Both the position numbers and the translations under genes were made by a program. A DNA stretch of 64,000 bases from contig JAFGDU010000097.1 in NCBI GenBank assembly GCA_016931915.1, positions 1-64,000 of the forward strand, written 5' to 3'. The notes beneath the pieces are model-generated. The model did not search any database. It saw nothing but the letters and a program-made list of their open reading frames with translations, and was not told where the DNA came from. This document shows, one piece after another, positions 43,905 to 53,023 of the stretch (its first letter is position 1; the number at the start of each line of letters is the position of its first letter). This stretch comes from Actinomycetota bacterium (GTDB lineage Bacteria > Actinomycetota > Geothermincolia > Geothermincolales > RBG-13-55-18).

Positions 43905-44463
43905 TGCGTTCGGACTCAGTAGTCGTCTTAAAGCCCGAGCCCGGGAATACGGTCCTCGCTTCTGTCCGCAGGTTGCATATCCGGAGCATGATCCTCCTGT
44001 CGCTCAGACTGCTCCCAATGTCGCTTCGGACCGATCCCCGGTTCTCGGGTTGGTAGCAGCGTAGATGGAGGTTCGCCCGAACACATCAAACCCCGGACAG
44101 TGTGTTTAACACGGGCTATGCCCGATCCTGTTCCTGACATCCTTTGCGTGCGTATACACCCGGTTCTTTTCCTTTAACTGCTTCTTCTGCGACCGACATG
44201 GTAGCTCCCCGGGCTGGTGGCAGCTCAGATTGATGGGGTTCGCCAGGGGACGTGGCAGCGAAGATCACGGGTGCCAGGCCCCCACATTCGGAAATGTGGA
44301 GGCGCTGGGACTCCCTTATGCGGATACACCCGTTTGTTTTCTTTTTGCTACTTCTTATTCGACCGACCCGTTCAGATGATAGTGAAATGCCCTGCTGCTA
44401 CGCTTTTTATCGTTTTTTCCTTACACTATTAGGATGAAGACGGATGTGGGGGCATAGGTGAAG
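43905..44463. other. 559-bp intergenic region with degenerate tandem repeats
   Basis: No gene. Two diverged copies of a segment are visible: gcgtatacacccggttcttt ... cttctgcgaccgac (about 44150-44197) and gcggatacacccgtttgttt ... cttattcgaccgac (about 44320-44366). Around 44212-44260 there is gggctggtggcagctcagat and cgccaggggacgtggcagcg, also similar to ggttggtagcagcgtagatgg near 44047. The module-B hairpin is listed separately. The stretch looks like accumulated repeat debris. Confidence 0.5.
44268..44331 (-). repeat. module B repeat in inverted orientation
   Basis: gggtgccaggcccccacatt (from 44269) with cggaaatgtggaggcgctggga is the reverse complement of the 'tcccagcgcctccacatttcc..atgtggaggcctggca' unit found at 30470-30540 and 59530-59580. 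The hairpin arms (cccacatt/aatgtgga) are kept. Confidence 0.65.
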
Positions 44464-47400
44464 ATGGAAAAAGAATCGAAGCTGAAAAAAGGAAACCCCA
44501 GTATTTACTGGCAGCTGGCGGTTGGAGTAGTGGTCTTCGCTGTCCTCTTCGTCATCAGCCGTAACAACTACCTGCTATTCCATGGCATCGCGGAGATCTT
44601 CAGTTCTCTCGTGGCTTTTACCATTTTCGTGCTGGCATGGCACACCCGCAGCTACACCGAAAACGATTACCTTCTCTTCCTGGGCATTGCATATCTATTC
44701 GTCGGCATGCTAGACCTGGTCCATATGCTCGCCTATTCCGGGATGGGTGTATTTGGAGGCTACGGCACCAACCTGGCTACTCAACTGTGGATCTCAGCGC
44801 GCTATATAGAAGCTGCATCCCTCCTCCTGGCGCCCTTTTTTCTTGCACGCAGATTGAGGGTCTGGACGGACGTAGCCGTCTACTCGGCGGTCTCCTTCTT
44901 TGTGATCATAAGTATCTTCTACCTGGATATCTTCCCCACGTGTTTCGTGGAGGGAACCGGTCTTACTCCTTTCAAGAGGATCAGCGAGTATGTAATCTCC
45001 CTCATCCTCATCGCCGCTATCGTGGCGCTATTCAGGAAGCGCGATGAATTCGATCCCAGGGTGTTCTGGCTCATGGTCTCCTCCATCTCGATTACTGTAG
45101 CTTCGGAGTTGTGTTTCACGCTCTACCAGGACCCCTACGCTTTTTTCAACCTTATGGGTCATTTCCTCAAGATAATATCCTTCTATCTCATCTACCTTGC
45201 CATCATTGAAACCGGCCTGGAGGAACCTTACGAGCTGCTGTTTAAGGAGTTGAGCGAGAAGGGGAAGAGAAAGAAAGCCATACTCGACGCGACGGCGGAT
45301 TCCCTTGTACTGCAAGACCTGGACGGAAAGATCCTGGTGATAAACGATGTTGCTGCTCGCATTATGGGGAAGGAAGAGGACGAACTCGTAGGCGCAAGTA
45401 TCAGCGAGCTCAAGCCCCCTTTCTTACCACAAAACATGCAAGATATCGTCCAGGAGATACTCGTCGAAAGAGCAAGCGTATACGGGGAATACGAATGCGA
45501 AGGCAAATGGTATGAGAACACCTATTATCCCGTGCTCGATGAAGGTGGGGGAGTCGGGTTGGTGGCTATCTACTCCAGGGACATCACCGAGCGCAAGCGC
45601 ATGGAGGAGCAACTGCGCGAGAGCGAGGAGAAATACCGTCTCATCGTGGACAGCGCGCATGAGGGCATATGGGCCGTCGACCGTTATGCGGTGACCACCT
45701 TCGTTAACTCGCGCATGGCGGAGATGCTCGGTTATGAGGAGGAGGAGATGCTTGGGCGCATCCTCTTCGACTTCATGGACGAGAAAGGTAAAGAGTTAGC
45801 CGAGACAAACCTGGAACGCCGCGAGGCCGGCATCAGCGAACAGCACGATTTCGAGTTCATCAAGAAGGATGGCAGGCGTATCTACAGCCGCCTGGAGACA
45901 TCCCCCCTTTATGATGCGGAGGGAGAATATATGGGAGCACTCGCGATGGTGGCGGACATCACCGAGCGCAGACGCATGGAGGAGGAACTGCGCGAGAGCG
46001 AGGAGAAATTCCGCAGTATCGTCGAGCAATCAAGCGACGGTATCACGCTGGTGGATCAGGGTGGAGTGATCATGGAGTGGAACAGCGCCCAGGAGGATGT
46101 AACGGGATTGCGGCGAGAGGAAGCGGTTGGAAAGCCCATCTGGGATATTCAGTACATGCTTACCACGCCCGAGCAAAAGACTGCTGCGGCCTACGAGCTG
46201 CTCAGGGAGAATGTCGTCGGTTCCCTGGAAAAGAGCTATACCTCCTGGTTCGGTGAGAGCAGCGAAACGGAGATCCTGACTCCGGGGGGCGAAAGGCGCA
46301 TCATGCAGACCGTGACCTTTCCCATACGTTCAAGCGAGGGAATGATGATGGGGAGTATAACCAGGGACATCACCAGGCGGGTGCGCATGGAGGAGACGTT
46401 AGCCTTCGAGCTGGAGGCGAACAGCGCGGTGGCGGAACTCTCGGCCGCTCTGCTCGCGCAAGCCTCCATCGAGGACGTATCCTATGTCATGCTTGAGAAA
46501 GCCAAGCAGCTCACGGAGAGCCCCTTCGGCTTCGTTGGCTATATCGAGAGCGAAACGGGGTACCTGATCTCCCCCACCCTTTCCCGGGATATGTGGGATG
46601 AATGCGGGATCGCGGACAGGAGCGTTGTTTTCAAGGAATTCAATGGCCTCTGGGGGTGGGTCCTCGACAGCAAAAAGCCACTGCTGACCAACGAACCTCA
46701 CGGGGATCCCAGGTCCACGGGAGTGCCGCACGGCCATATACCCATCGAGCGCTTCGTCTCGGTACCCGCCTTGCTGGGGGGGGCACTGGTGGGGCAGATA
46801 GCCCTCGCCAACTCCATACGCGACTACTATGAGAGGGACATCGCGCTTCTGAACCGGCTGGCTGACCTCTATGCCATAGCTGTGCTGCGCATGTGGTCCG
46901 AGGAAGAACTGGATAAATACCGCGAGCACCTGGAGGAACTGGTGAGGGAACGCACCCTGGAGCTGGAAAGGATCAACCTGCAGCTGCAGGAAGAGGTGAC
47001 GGAGCGTAAAAAGAACCAGGAGGAGCTTCGGGCCTCCGCAGAGCAGCTGCGCGCCCTCTCAGCACGCGTGGAATCGGTACGAGAGGAGGAGAGGCGCCGC
47101 GTAGCACGTGAAGTGCACGACACTTTGGGGCAGGCTCTGACAGGGTTGAAGATCAACCTCTCTCTCCTGGGTAGGAAGCTGGAGGGAGAGGCCGAACTGG
47201 AGGAAAGGATAGCGTCCATGTCCGGTCTCGTGGACACGACCATCAAGTCGGTGCGCGAGATCGCCACCGAGCTCAGGCCCGGCGTGCTGGACGATCTCGG
47301 GCTGGCCGCAGCCCTGGACTGGCAGGTGAAGCGGTTCGGGGAGTTGACGGGCCTGGAGGCCGGCTTCATCTCGGACGCGGACGACAACCTCCTGAACAAG

Positions 47401-47730
47401 GACCTGACCATCGCCCTGTTCCGCATAGCACAGGAGGCCTTGACCAACGTAGCCCGCCATGCCGAAGCCAGCCGGGTCGAAGTACGTCTGGCGCAAGAGG
47501 CGGATGGGATTCTGCTCGAGATCAAGGATAATGGTAAAGGTGTCAGCGAGGAAGAGACCGGCGGCATGGGTGGCCTGGGCGTCCTGGGTATGCGGGAGCG
47601 CGCCCATATCTTCGGGGGAGAGGTGGGGATCGAAGGCGACAGCGGGACGGGTACCACGGTGGCCGTAAGGATCCCACTCGATGCGGGTGATCGATGGGAC
47701 GACGGCGAAGGGACGGAGGAGATCCGATGA
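44464..47730 (+). CDS. MASE3-PAS-PAS-PAS-GAF sensor histidine kinase (HisKA_3 type)
   Basis: About 1088 residues. Residues ~15-260 are an eight-helix membrane domain matching MASE3 (NNYLLFHGIAEIFSSLVAFT, LDLVHMLAYSGMGVF, YIEAASLLLAPFFL). Three PAS domains follow at about 275-385, 395-510 and 515-640, then a GAF domain (~650-800), a coiled coil and the NarL-type dimerisation domain with RRVAREVHDTLGQALTGLK, His885 being the phospho-acceptor. The HATPase ends it (NVARHAEASRVEV, GLGVLGMRERA). Its stop overlaps the start of the response regulator gene, so they form a two-component system. The signal, perhaps hydrophobic or redox, is unknown. GTG 44458 is an alternative start. Confidence 0.92.
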   Translation: MEKESKLKKGNPSIYWQLAVGVVVFAVLFVISRNNYLLFHGIAEIFSSLVAFTIFVLAWHTRSYTENDYLLFLGIAYLFVGMLDLVHMLAYSGMGVFGGYGTNLATQLWISARYIEAASLLLAPFFLARRLRVWTDVAVYSAVSFFVIISIFYLDIFPTCFVEGTGLTPFKRISEYVISLILIAAIVALFRKRDEFDPRVFWLMVSSISITVASELCFTLYQDPYAFFNLMGHFLKIISFYLIYLAIIETGLEEPYELLFKELSEKGKRKKAILDATADSLVLQDLDGKILVINDVAARIMGKEEDELVGASISELKPPFLPQNMQDIVQEILVERASVYGEYECEGKWYENTYYPVLDEGGGVGLVAIYSRDITERKRMEEQLRESEEKYRLIVDSAHEGIWAVDRYAVTTFVNSRMAEMLGYEEEEMLGRILFDFMDEKGKELAETNLERREAGISEQHDFEFIKKDGRRIYSRLETSPLYDAEGEYMGALAMVADITERRRMEEELRESEEKFRSIVEQSSDGITLVDQGGVIMEWNSAQEDVTGLRREEAVGKPIWDIQYMLTTPEQKTAAAYELLRENVVGSLEKSYTSWFGESSETEILTPGGERRIMQTVTFPIRSSEGMMMGSITRDITRRVRMEETLAFELEANSAVAELSAALLAQASIEDVSYVMLEKAKQLTESPFGFVGYIESETGYLISPTLSRDMWDECGIADRSVVFKEFNGLWGWVLDSKKPLLTNEPHGDPRSTGVPHGHIPIERFVSVPALLGGALVGQIALANSIRDYYERDIALLNRLADLYAIAVLRMWSEEELDKYREHLEELVRERTLELERINLQLQEEVTERKKNQEELRASAEQLRALSARVESVREEERRRVAREVHDTLGQALTGLKINLSLLGRKLEGEAELEERIASMSGLVDTTIKSVREIATELRPGVLDDLGLAAALDWQVKRFGELTGLEAGFISDADDNLLNKDLTIALFRIAQEALTNVARHAEASRVEVRLAQEADGILLEIKDNGKGVSEEETGGMGGLGVLGMRERAHIFGGEVGIEGDSGTGTTVAVRIPLDAGDRWDDGEGTEEIR

Positions 47731-48356
47731 AGATCCTTATAGTAGACGACCATCCCGTGGTCAGAAAGGGCCTGACGCAAATCCTCTGCGAGGAACCGGA
47801 CGTGGAGATAGCAGCCGAGGCGAGAACCGCCGCCGAGTCGCTGGACATGGTCAGGGAGAAGGAATGGGATGTCGTGGTGCTCGACATCACCCTTCCGGAC
47901 CGCAGCGGCCTGGAGGCGCTCAAGGACATCAAGGCCGTGCGGCCGCAGCTGCCCGTGCTCATCCTCTCCATGCATCCCGAGGACCAGTACGCGCTGCGCG
48001 TGCTCAAGGCGGGGGCCGCCGGGTACGTGAACAAGGACAGCGCCTCGGAGGAGCTGGTTAAAGCCGTGAGGAAGGTGATGGGCGGGGGAAGATACGTAAG
48101 CCCGTTCATGGCCGAGAAGCTTGCTTCCGTCGTAGGGGGCGACTACGAGAGACCGCCGCACGAGAGCCTCTCCGACCGCGAGTTTCAGGTTATGTGCATG
48201 CTCGCCTCCGGCAAGAGGCTCAAGGAGGTCGCCGAGGAATTGTGTCTCAGCGTAAAGACGGTCAGCACCTACCGGGCACGCGTCCTGGAGAAGATGGGGA
48301 TGGAGAGCAACGCGGAGCTCACCTATTATGCTGTAAAGAACGGCCTGGTCGAATAG
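47727..48356 (+). CDS. NarL/FixJ-family response regulator
   Basis: 209 residues. Receiver domain with acidic pocket (ILIVDDHPVVRKGL), phospho-acceptor Asp53 (VVLDITLPDRSGLEAL), LSMHPEDQYAL and the conserved Lys in GYVNKDSASEE. The C-terminal LuxR-type helix-turn-helix is complete (LSDREFQVMCMLASGKRLKE, ELCLSVKTVSTYRARVLEKM). ATGA overlap with the histidine kinase gene gives translational coupling. A perfect palindrome 127 bp downstream (48483-48500) may be one of its operators. Paralogous with the receiver-only protein at 48913. Confidence 0.93.
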   Translation: MKILIVDDHPVVRKGLTQILCEEPDVEIAAEARTAAESLDMVREKEWDVVVLDITLPDRSGLEALKDIKAVRPQLPVLILSMHPEDQYALRVLKAGAAGYVNKDSASEELVKAVRKVMGGGRYVSPFMAEKLASVVGGDYERPPHESLSDREFQVMCMLASGKRLKEVAEELCLSVKTVSTYRARVLEKMGMESNAELTYYAVKNGLVE

Positions 48357-48482
48357 GCCCTTTAATCCATCCCCAGGGTTGCCTTGCCGCTGCATCCCCC
48401 TCGAGCGACATTCCGGATCATGATATCTGCATCCGTTACAGTGCCATAGAACCGCGGAAAATCCGCCCGAAACAACAAACTG

Positions 48483-48500
48483 TGTAGGAAAATTCCTACA
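48483..48500. promoter_or_regulatory. perfect inverted repeat, candidate response-regulator operator
   Basis: tgtaggaa-aa-ttcctaca: 8-base arms with a two-base spacer, ahead of the zinc-ribbon gene at 48612 and after the response regulator. NarL/FixJ regulators bind such short inverted repeats as dimers. Only one perfect copy was found in this gap; assignment is inference. Confidence 0.4.
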
Positions 48501-48611
48501 TATGACATGCATTCCGTCCGACATGTGGACGAGAGCCACTCCGATACCCTAATAATGCAGCTCAACATATCCTATGAACTGATAAGCAGGGGCCCGCGAA
48601 AGGGGTGTCTT

Positions 48612-48803
48612 ATGAAGGAAAAAACCGAGCTGGGTGTACTTCCTTCCATGGCGGGAACGGCCTGTCCTATATGCGGCTCCGGGACTGTCAGGGGAGTGTT
48701 TTTCTGCTCTCGCTGTGGGCGCTCCGTACGGCTGCATCACGATCCCGCGGAGATAAGTGAGAGGAGGAAGGAAGTATATATCCCCCGCCAGCTCATGCGA
48801 TGA
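48612..48803 (+). CDS. small zinc-ribbon protein
   Basis: 63 residues. Two CxxC knuckles (CPICGSGTVRGVFFCSRCG) form a zinc ribbon, followed by a basic tail (SERRKEVYIPRQLMR). Such mini-proteins may act in DNA/RNA binding or as partners of other proteins. The start is ATG 48612 preceded by aagggg. It lies between the two response regulator genes and downstream of the palindrome at 48483, so it may belong to the regulon. Family not recognised. Confidence 0.6.
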   Translation: MKEKTELGVLPSMAGTACPICGSGTVRGVFFCSRCGRSVRLHHDPAEISERRKEVYIPRQLMR

Positions 48804-48912
48804 ACGAGGCATCCCAAACGGGCCCCTTTAATCTGTTTGATTACCTGCCCGCCGCAAAGAAGGGTTCGCCGCATTACACGGAGCCAGGTGGGCGGGGAGG
48901 GAAGCGGTATGC

Positions 48913-49425
48913 ATGGGCGGTAAAGGATCGGGAAAGGCGGTGGCGGGTAAGGCATCCATCAGGGTACTGGTCGTCGATGACCATATCATCGTCCGGCAGG
49001 GTCTGAGGTTGATCATGGACGAGGAACCCGACATGGAGGTGGCGGGAGAGGCCAGCAGTGTGGAGGAGTTGATGAACAAGATACGGGAATCGGAATGGGA
49101 CGTCGTTCTGCTGGATATAACCCTGCCCGACCGCAGCGGCCTGGAGGCGCTGGAGGATATCAGGGCTATTAAGCCGGGATTGCCGGTGCTCGTCCTGTCC
49201 ATGCATCCCGAGGAACAGTACGCCAGTCAGGCGTTGAAGAAAGGCGCTTCAGGCTACTTGAGCAAGGAGAGTGCCGCTCAAGAGGTTGTAAAAGCGATAA
49301 GGCAAGTGGTCGACGGCGGCGTGTATACGGGAAGAGACGAGAAGGACCGGCTTTCCGGGAAGGGCGCAGACGAAACAGGGCCTGCGGCGGTAAGACGCCG
49401 CAGGCCGGACACAAAGAGGCGCTGA
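48913..49425 (+). CDS. receiver-only response regulator (NarL type without DNA-binding domain)
   Basis: 170 residues. The receiver is nearly a copy of that in the regulator at 47727: VLVVDDHIIVRQGLRLIMDE, WDVVLLDITLPDRSGLEALE (Asp68), PVLVLSMHPEEQYASQALKK, GASGYLSKESAAQEVVKAIR. After residue ~137, where the helix-turn-helix linker should begin, it changes to a short basic Arg-rich tail (AAVRRRRPDTKRR), encoded over a perfect 11-bp stem-loop. No frameshifted helix-turn-helix is found downstream. It could act as a phosphate sink, a decoy, or by binding the sigma factor or its partner genes downstream. Start ATG 48913. Confidence 0.8.
   Translation: MGGKGSGKAVAGKASIRVLVVDDHIIVRQGLRLIMDEEPDMEVAGEASSVEELMNKIRESEWDVVLLDITLPDRSGLEALEDIRAIKPGLPVLVLSMHPEEQYASQALKKGASGYLSKESAAQEVVKAIRQVVDGGVYTGRDEKDRLSGKGADETGPAAVRRRRPDTKRR
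49379..49406 (+). other. perfect 11-bp stem-loop at the 3' end of the receiver gene
   Basis: Arms ggcctgcggcg (49379-49389) and cgccgcaggcc (49396-49406) around a six-base loop gtaaga. It is followed by A-rich sequence, not a T-run, so it is not a classical terminator. It lies 20 bases before the receiver stop codon and 86 bases before the sigma factor gene; an mRNA-processing or translational role is possible. Confidence 0.6.
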
Positions 49426-49491
49426 GGCTACCGTACTGGATTGCGGAGGATATGAAGGATTGGGCCTGAGGATCACGGAGGTAAAGGATAC

Positions 49492-50253
49492 ATGGAAAGA
49501 AAGGGTTTGAACACCACGGAGATCGATCTGCTGGAGCGCATCAAGGAGGAGGACGACCCCGATGCCAAGGAGCGTTTCTTTTCACGCTACCAGGACCTGC
49601 TGCACCGCTTCGCCCACAAGTATCATTCCGATAGACTGCCCTACGAGGATGCCTACCAGCTGGCGGCGCTGGGCCTGATGAAGGCTTTGAGGAGGTTCGA
49701 TCCCGAGCGGGGCGTTTCGTTCATAACCTTTGCGTATCCGACCATGGAGGGAGAGCTCAAGAAGCACTACCGGGACCACCTGGAGATCATACGCCTGCCC
49801 CGGCCCCTGCGCGACCTGCGGCACCGTATAAACGTGGAGACGCGCAATATCATAGAGGAGGAGGGCCGAGAGCCGGATATCAAGAGGCTCGCGAAGAGGC
49901 TTGAGGTGAGTGAGGAGAATATTATAGAGGCCCTGGCGGCGCAGCAGTACACGTGCGTATTCTCGCTGGACAGCACCGGCGGGGAAGGTCAGGACGAGCC
50001 ACCCCTCAGCTTCTTCATCGGCGCCTACGACCCGGCGTTCGAGGAAGTGGAAAAAGAGCTGGTCATCGAGAACGCCCTGGCAAGCCTGCCACCGCGCCAC
50101 CGCGAGGTGATGGACCTACGCCTCAACAAGGGGTGGACACAGACCAAGATAGCCCGCGAACTCAAGATATCCCAGATGCACGTCTCCCGTCTCATCCGCG
50201 AGTCGGTTGGCATGCTGCAGGATAGATGTTGCCTGCAGGAGGAGCCGGCCTGA
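49492..50253 (+). CDS. SigB/SigF/SigG-type alternative sigma factor
   Basis: 253 residues. Region 2 is clear: LLHRFAHKYHSDRLPYEDAY, QLAALGLMKALRRFDPERGV, SFITFAYPTMEGELKKHYRD (region 2.3-2.4). Region 3 follows (RNIIEEEGREPDIKRLAKRL). Region 4 is PPRHREVMDLRLNKGWTQTK and IARELKISQMHVSRLIRESV. The pattern fits the group 3 SigB/SigF stress or sporulation family. No anti-sigma factor or anti-anti-sigma gene is adjacent. The receiver-only regulator upstream is a candidate partner. Ribosome binding site cggagg. Confidence 0.9.
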   Translation: MERKGLNTTEIDLLERIKEEDDPDAKERFFSRYQDLLHRFAHKYHSDRLPYEDAYQLAALGLMKALRRFDPERGVSFITFAYPTMEGELKKHYRDHLEIIRLPRPLRDLRHRINVETRNIIEEEGREPDIKRLAKRLEVSEENIIEALAAQQYTCVFSLDSTGGEGQDEPPLSFFIGAYDPAFEEVEKELVIENALASLPPRHREVMDLRLNKGWTQTKIARELKISQMHVSRLIRESVGMLQDRCCLQEEPA

Positions 50254-50263
50254 GCAGCTTCTT

Positions 50264-51358
50264 CTACTCGACCACCTCGTACATCTCGCCGGTTTCCTTA
50301 TCTACGGCAAAGTAACCGTATGGGATCTCGTTGTAGTCCTCGTCGATCTCGTACAGGTAGACGACGTAGCTGGTGTTCTCGTCGGTGACGTCGAAATACG
50401 CCCCGTCGGTCTCCATGTACCAGTCCCAGATATCCGAGTCCTCGAAGACCACGGTCAGGGCCTCGTCCTCGGAGTCGATGGGCAGCTCGACCCCCATGTC
50501 GTCATAGTACCCGTCGTCCAGTTCCGTATCCAGCTCATCGAGGTCCATATCATCGAGATCCAGATCCTCGTAGCCGCTGAAATCGAAGCCCATCTCGATG
50601 AGGAAGTCCTCCGACAGGTACCATTTACCATCCACCTTGACCAGCTCGAAGGCATCCATATCCGCTTCGGCGGCTTCCTCCGTCACCCTTTCCCCGTCTT
50701 CGGTGTAGGACATGGTGCCTTCCTTGATGGTGACCTCGGCCGTGTCCCCATCGGTGTTGGTCTCCATCTTTGTGATGGTTATCTCCAGGTCCTCCGGGAA
50801 CCAGGTGAAGAAGTAATCATCGAGCAGCGCGAGATACTCGTCGCCCAGGATGTCCTTGATCTCAGCTGCGAAGGACGGCTCCATGGTGCCGATGAGCATC
50901 TCGGCGTCCCGCCTCTCCAGGGCCTCGAAGAAGGCCTCCACGGTCTGCTCGGGGTTTGCACTGGCTCCGCCGCCCCCGCCGTTATCGTCGCCGGCAAACC
51001 ACTTTGGACCCACAGCGAAACCTAGCAGTAGCACTACGACTACCCCTACAACCACCACGACTCCCAGGATGCCCAGGATCCAGGGCAGGGGGGATTTCTT
51101 CGCCGGTGGGCCATACTGGCCCGGCGGCATACCTGCGCCCGCGGGTGGCGCCGCCCCCGCTTGAGCTGGCGGCGGTGGCGGCCCGTCTACCGGAGGAGAG
51201 GGAGGTGGGGGCGGGGGAGGTGGGGGAGGTTGCGCCGCTGATGTGGCTTCGGCTGCCTGCTCCGCTCCTGCTGCAGCAGACGGCACTGCGGCCGCGCCGC
51301 AATATCCGCAGAATTCGCTGTCCGCCGGGATCTCTTTTCCGCATTGGGCGCAGTTCAT
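50264..51358 (-). CDS. zinc-ribbon, proline-rich, single-pass membrane protein
   Basis: 364 residues from ATG 51358, chosen because aaaggag lies nine bases upstream; ATG 51364 is too close to it. Layout: zinc ribbon (CAQCGKEIPADSEFCGYCG), a long proline/alanine-rich cytoplasmic linker, one membrane helix (LPWILGILGVVVVVGVVVVL), a Gly-rich stretch, then an acidic extracellular domain with NPEQTVEAFFEALERRDAEM and LVKVDGKWYLSEDF, the pattern of NTF2-like/DUF4878-type domains. A very acidic repeat (DLDLDDMDLDELDTELDD) follows. A surface or stress-related role is possible. Convergent with the sigma factor gene 10 bp away. Confidence 0.8.
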   Translation of the reverse strand: MNCAQCGKEIPADSEFCGYCGAAAVPSAAAGAEQAAEATSAAQPPPPPPPPPPSPPVDGPPPPPAQAGAAPPAGAGMPPGQYGPPAKKSPLPWILGILGVVVVVGVVVVLLLGFAVGPKWFAGDDNGGGGGASANPEQTVEAFFEALERRDAEMLIGTMEPSFAAEIKDILGDEYLALLDDYFFTWFPEDLEITITKMETNTDGDTAEVTIKEGTMSYTEDGERVTEEAAEADMDAFELVKVDGKWYLSEDFLIEMGFDFSGYEDLDLDDMDLDELDTELDDGYYDDMGVELPIDSEDEALTVVFEDSDIWDWYMETDGAYFDVTDENTSYVVYLYEIDEDYNEIPYGYFAVDKETGEMYEVVE

Positions 51359-51582
51359 ATACATACTCCTTTACTCGATGTTCAACCGGCTCAACCCATT
51401 ACGGCCGGTCTTGATGCGCTCCTCTATATTATACCTGCCGGGTGAGTCGCCCTCCCTGACCGGCAGCTACCCTTAGAGTATTTCGTCACGCGAGGTCTAT
51501 GCACCTGTACGGCGGGGAACAATACTTGTAGTGGAGTGAAGATTGACGGGGAACCATGTGAGCGGATGAAAGGGGGCACACC

Positions 51583-53013
51583 ATGGGGATCGCGGAGGAC
51601 ACGGCCTGGCTCGATGCAACAGCCCTGGCGGAGCTGGTGAGAAACAAGGAAGTGAACCCTGCCGAGCTGGTTGAAGGAGCTATTGCACGTATAGAAAGGT
51701 TGAACCCCGAATTGAACGCGTTGATAACGCCCATGTACGACCTGGCCCGCGAGGCGGCAGCAGGCGAGCTGCCCCAGGGGCCTTTTACGGGGGTGCCCTT
51801 TCTTCTCAAGGACCTGATGGCTGCATACAACGGCGTGCGCATGGCCTGGGGTTCAGCCTTCACCCGGGATTACTTTCCCGATTACGACAGCGAACTGGTC
51901 GTGCGTTTGAAAAGGGCGGGGCTGGTGGTACTGGGTAAGACGAACACTCCGGAATTCGGCATCCTTCCCACCACTGAGCCCCATCTTTTCGGACCTACAC
52001 GCAATCCCTGGGATAGCGAAAGGACAACCGGCGGGTCCAGCGGAGGATCTGCGGCTGCGGTAGCCTCAGGGATGGTGCCGATGGCACATGCCAACGATGG
52101 TGGAGGTTCCATACGTATCCCCTCCTCCTGCTGCGGCCTCTTCGGCCTCAAGCCGACCAGAGCCCGCAACCCCCTGGGGCCGAGCATAGGCGATGCCATA
52201 AGCGGCCTCGTCGCCGAGCATGCCGTCACTCGCACGGTGCGCGACAGCGCCGCCCTCCTGGACGCTACTTCCGGCCCTGACCTCGGCGACCCATACTGGG
52301 CGCCGCCTCCCGCACGTCCCTTCCTCGCGGAGGTAGGCGCCGATCCCGGCAAGCTGCGTATCGCCTATACATCCGAGGCGCAGGGAGCTGTGGCACATGA
52401 GGACTGTGCGAAGGCGGTGGAAGATGCAGCCGGGCTTTGCGCCGGGTTGGGCCACGAGGTCGAGGAGAAGATGCTGGATGTGGATGTCGAGGCACTGACG
52501 CCGATGTTCATGACCCTGTGGTCTGTAGCCCAGACCTGGACCGCTGATGGTATGGCGCTTGCCACCGGAAAAACGCTCACACCCGATGAGTTCGAGCCGC
52601 TTACCTGGGCTCTCATAGAGATGGGCAGGGGATTCAGCGCCTCGGATTATCTCATGGCGGTGACCGGCCTGCAGGGGATGACCCGCGATGTAGCCCGCCA
52701 GATGGCCGCATACGATCTCTGGCTCACGCCTACCCTCGCCGAACCCCCCGTACCCCTGGGAACCTTCGAGTCGCCGCCGGACAACCCCCTTTACGGCATC
52801 ATACGCGCAGCGGGGTTCGTGCCCTTCACGCCGATATGCAATATCACGGGGCTCCCGGCCATGAACGTACCTTTGTGTTGGAACGCGGAAGGGCTTCCCA
52901 TAGGGGCGCATTTCATAGCCAGGTTCGGCGATGAAGCGACGCTCTTCCGCCTCGCGGCGCAACTGGAGGAGGCGCGTCCCTGGTCGGACCGCCGTCCACC
53001 GCTCAGTGCCTGA
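51583..53013 (+). CDS. amidase signature family hydrolase
   Basis: 476 residues. The catalytic triad of the amidase signature family is visible: Lys76 in PFLLKDL, cis-Ser152 in [16 protein letters not shown] and nucleophile Ser176 in [21 protein letters not shown] and the C-terminal [15 protein letters not shown] also fit. It hydrolyses a carboxamide; the substrate cannot be deduced, and no gatB or gatC is nearby, so it is a free-standing amidase. Start ATG 51583 after aaaggggg. Convergent with a lipoprotein gene. Confidence 0.9.
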   Translation: MGIAEDTAWLDATALAELVRNKEVNPAELVEGAIARIERLNPELNALITPMYDLAREAAAGELPQGPFTGVPFLLKDLMAAYNGVRMAWGSAFTRDYFPDYDSELVVRLKRAGLVVLGKTNTPEFGILPTTEPHLFGPTRNPWDSERTTGGSSGGSAAAVASGMVPMAHANDGGGSIRIPSSCCGLFGLKPTRARNPLGPSIGDAISGLVAEHAVTRTVRDSAALLDATSGPDLGDPYWAPPPARPFLAEVGADPGKLRIAYTSEAQGAVAHEDCAKAVEDAAGLCAGLGHEVEEKMLDVDVEALTPMFMTLWSVAQTWTADGMALATGKTLTPDEFEPLTWALIEMGRGFSASDYLMAVTGLQGMTRDVARQMAAYDLWLTPTLAEPPVPLGTFESPPDNPLYGIIRAAGFVPFTPICNITGLPAMNVPLCWNAEGLPIGAHFIARFGDEATLFRLAAQLEEARPWSDRRPPLSA

Positions 53014-53023
53014 AGCGCAGCGA

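Noticed and set aside
48800-49006. 68-codon frame starting in an ATGA overlap with the zinc-ribbon gene
   Set aside because: The coupling is attractive, but the second half overlaps the receiver gene in another frame and has the composition of a shadow; no family resemblance.
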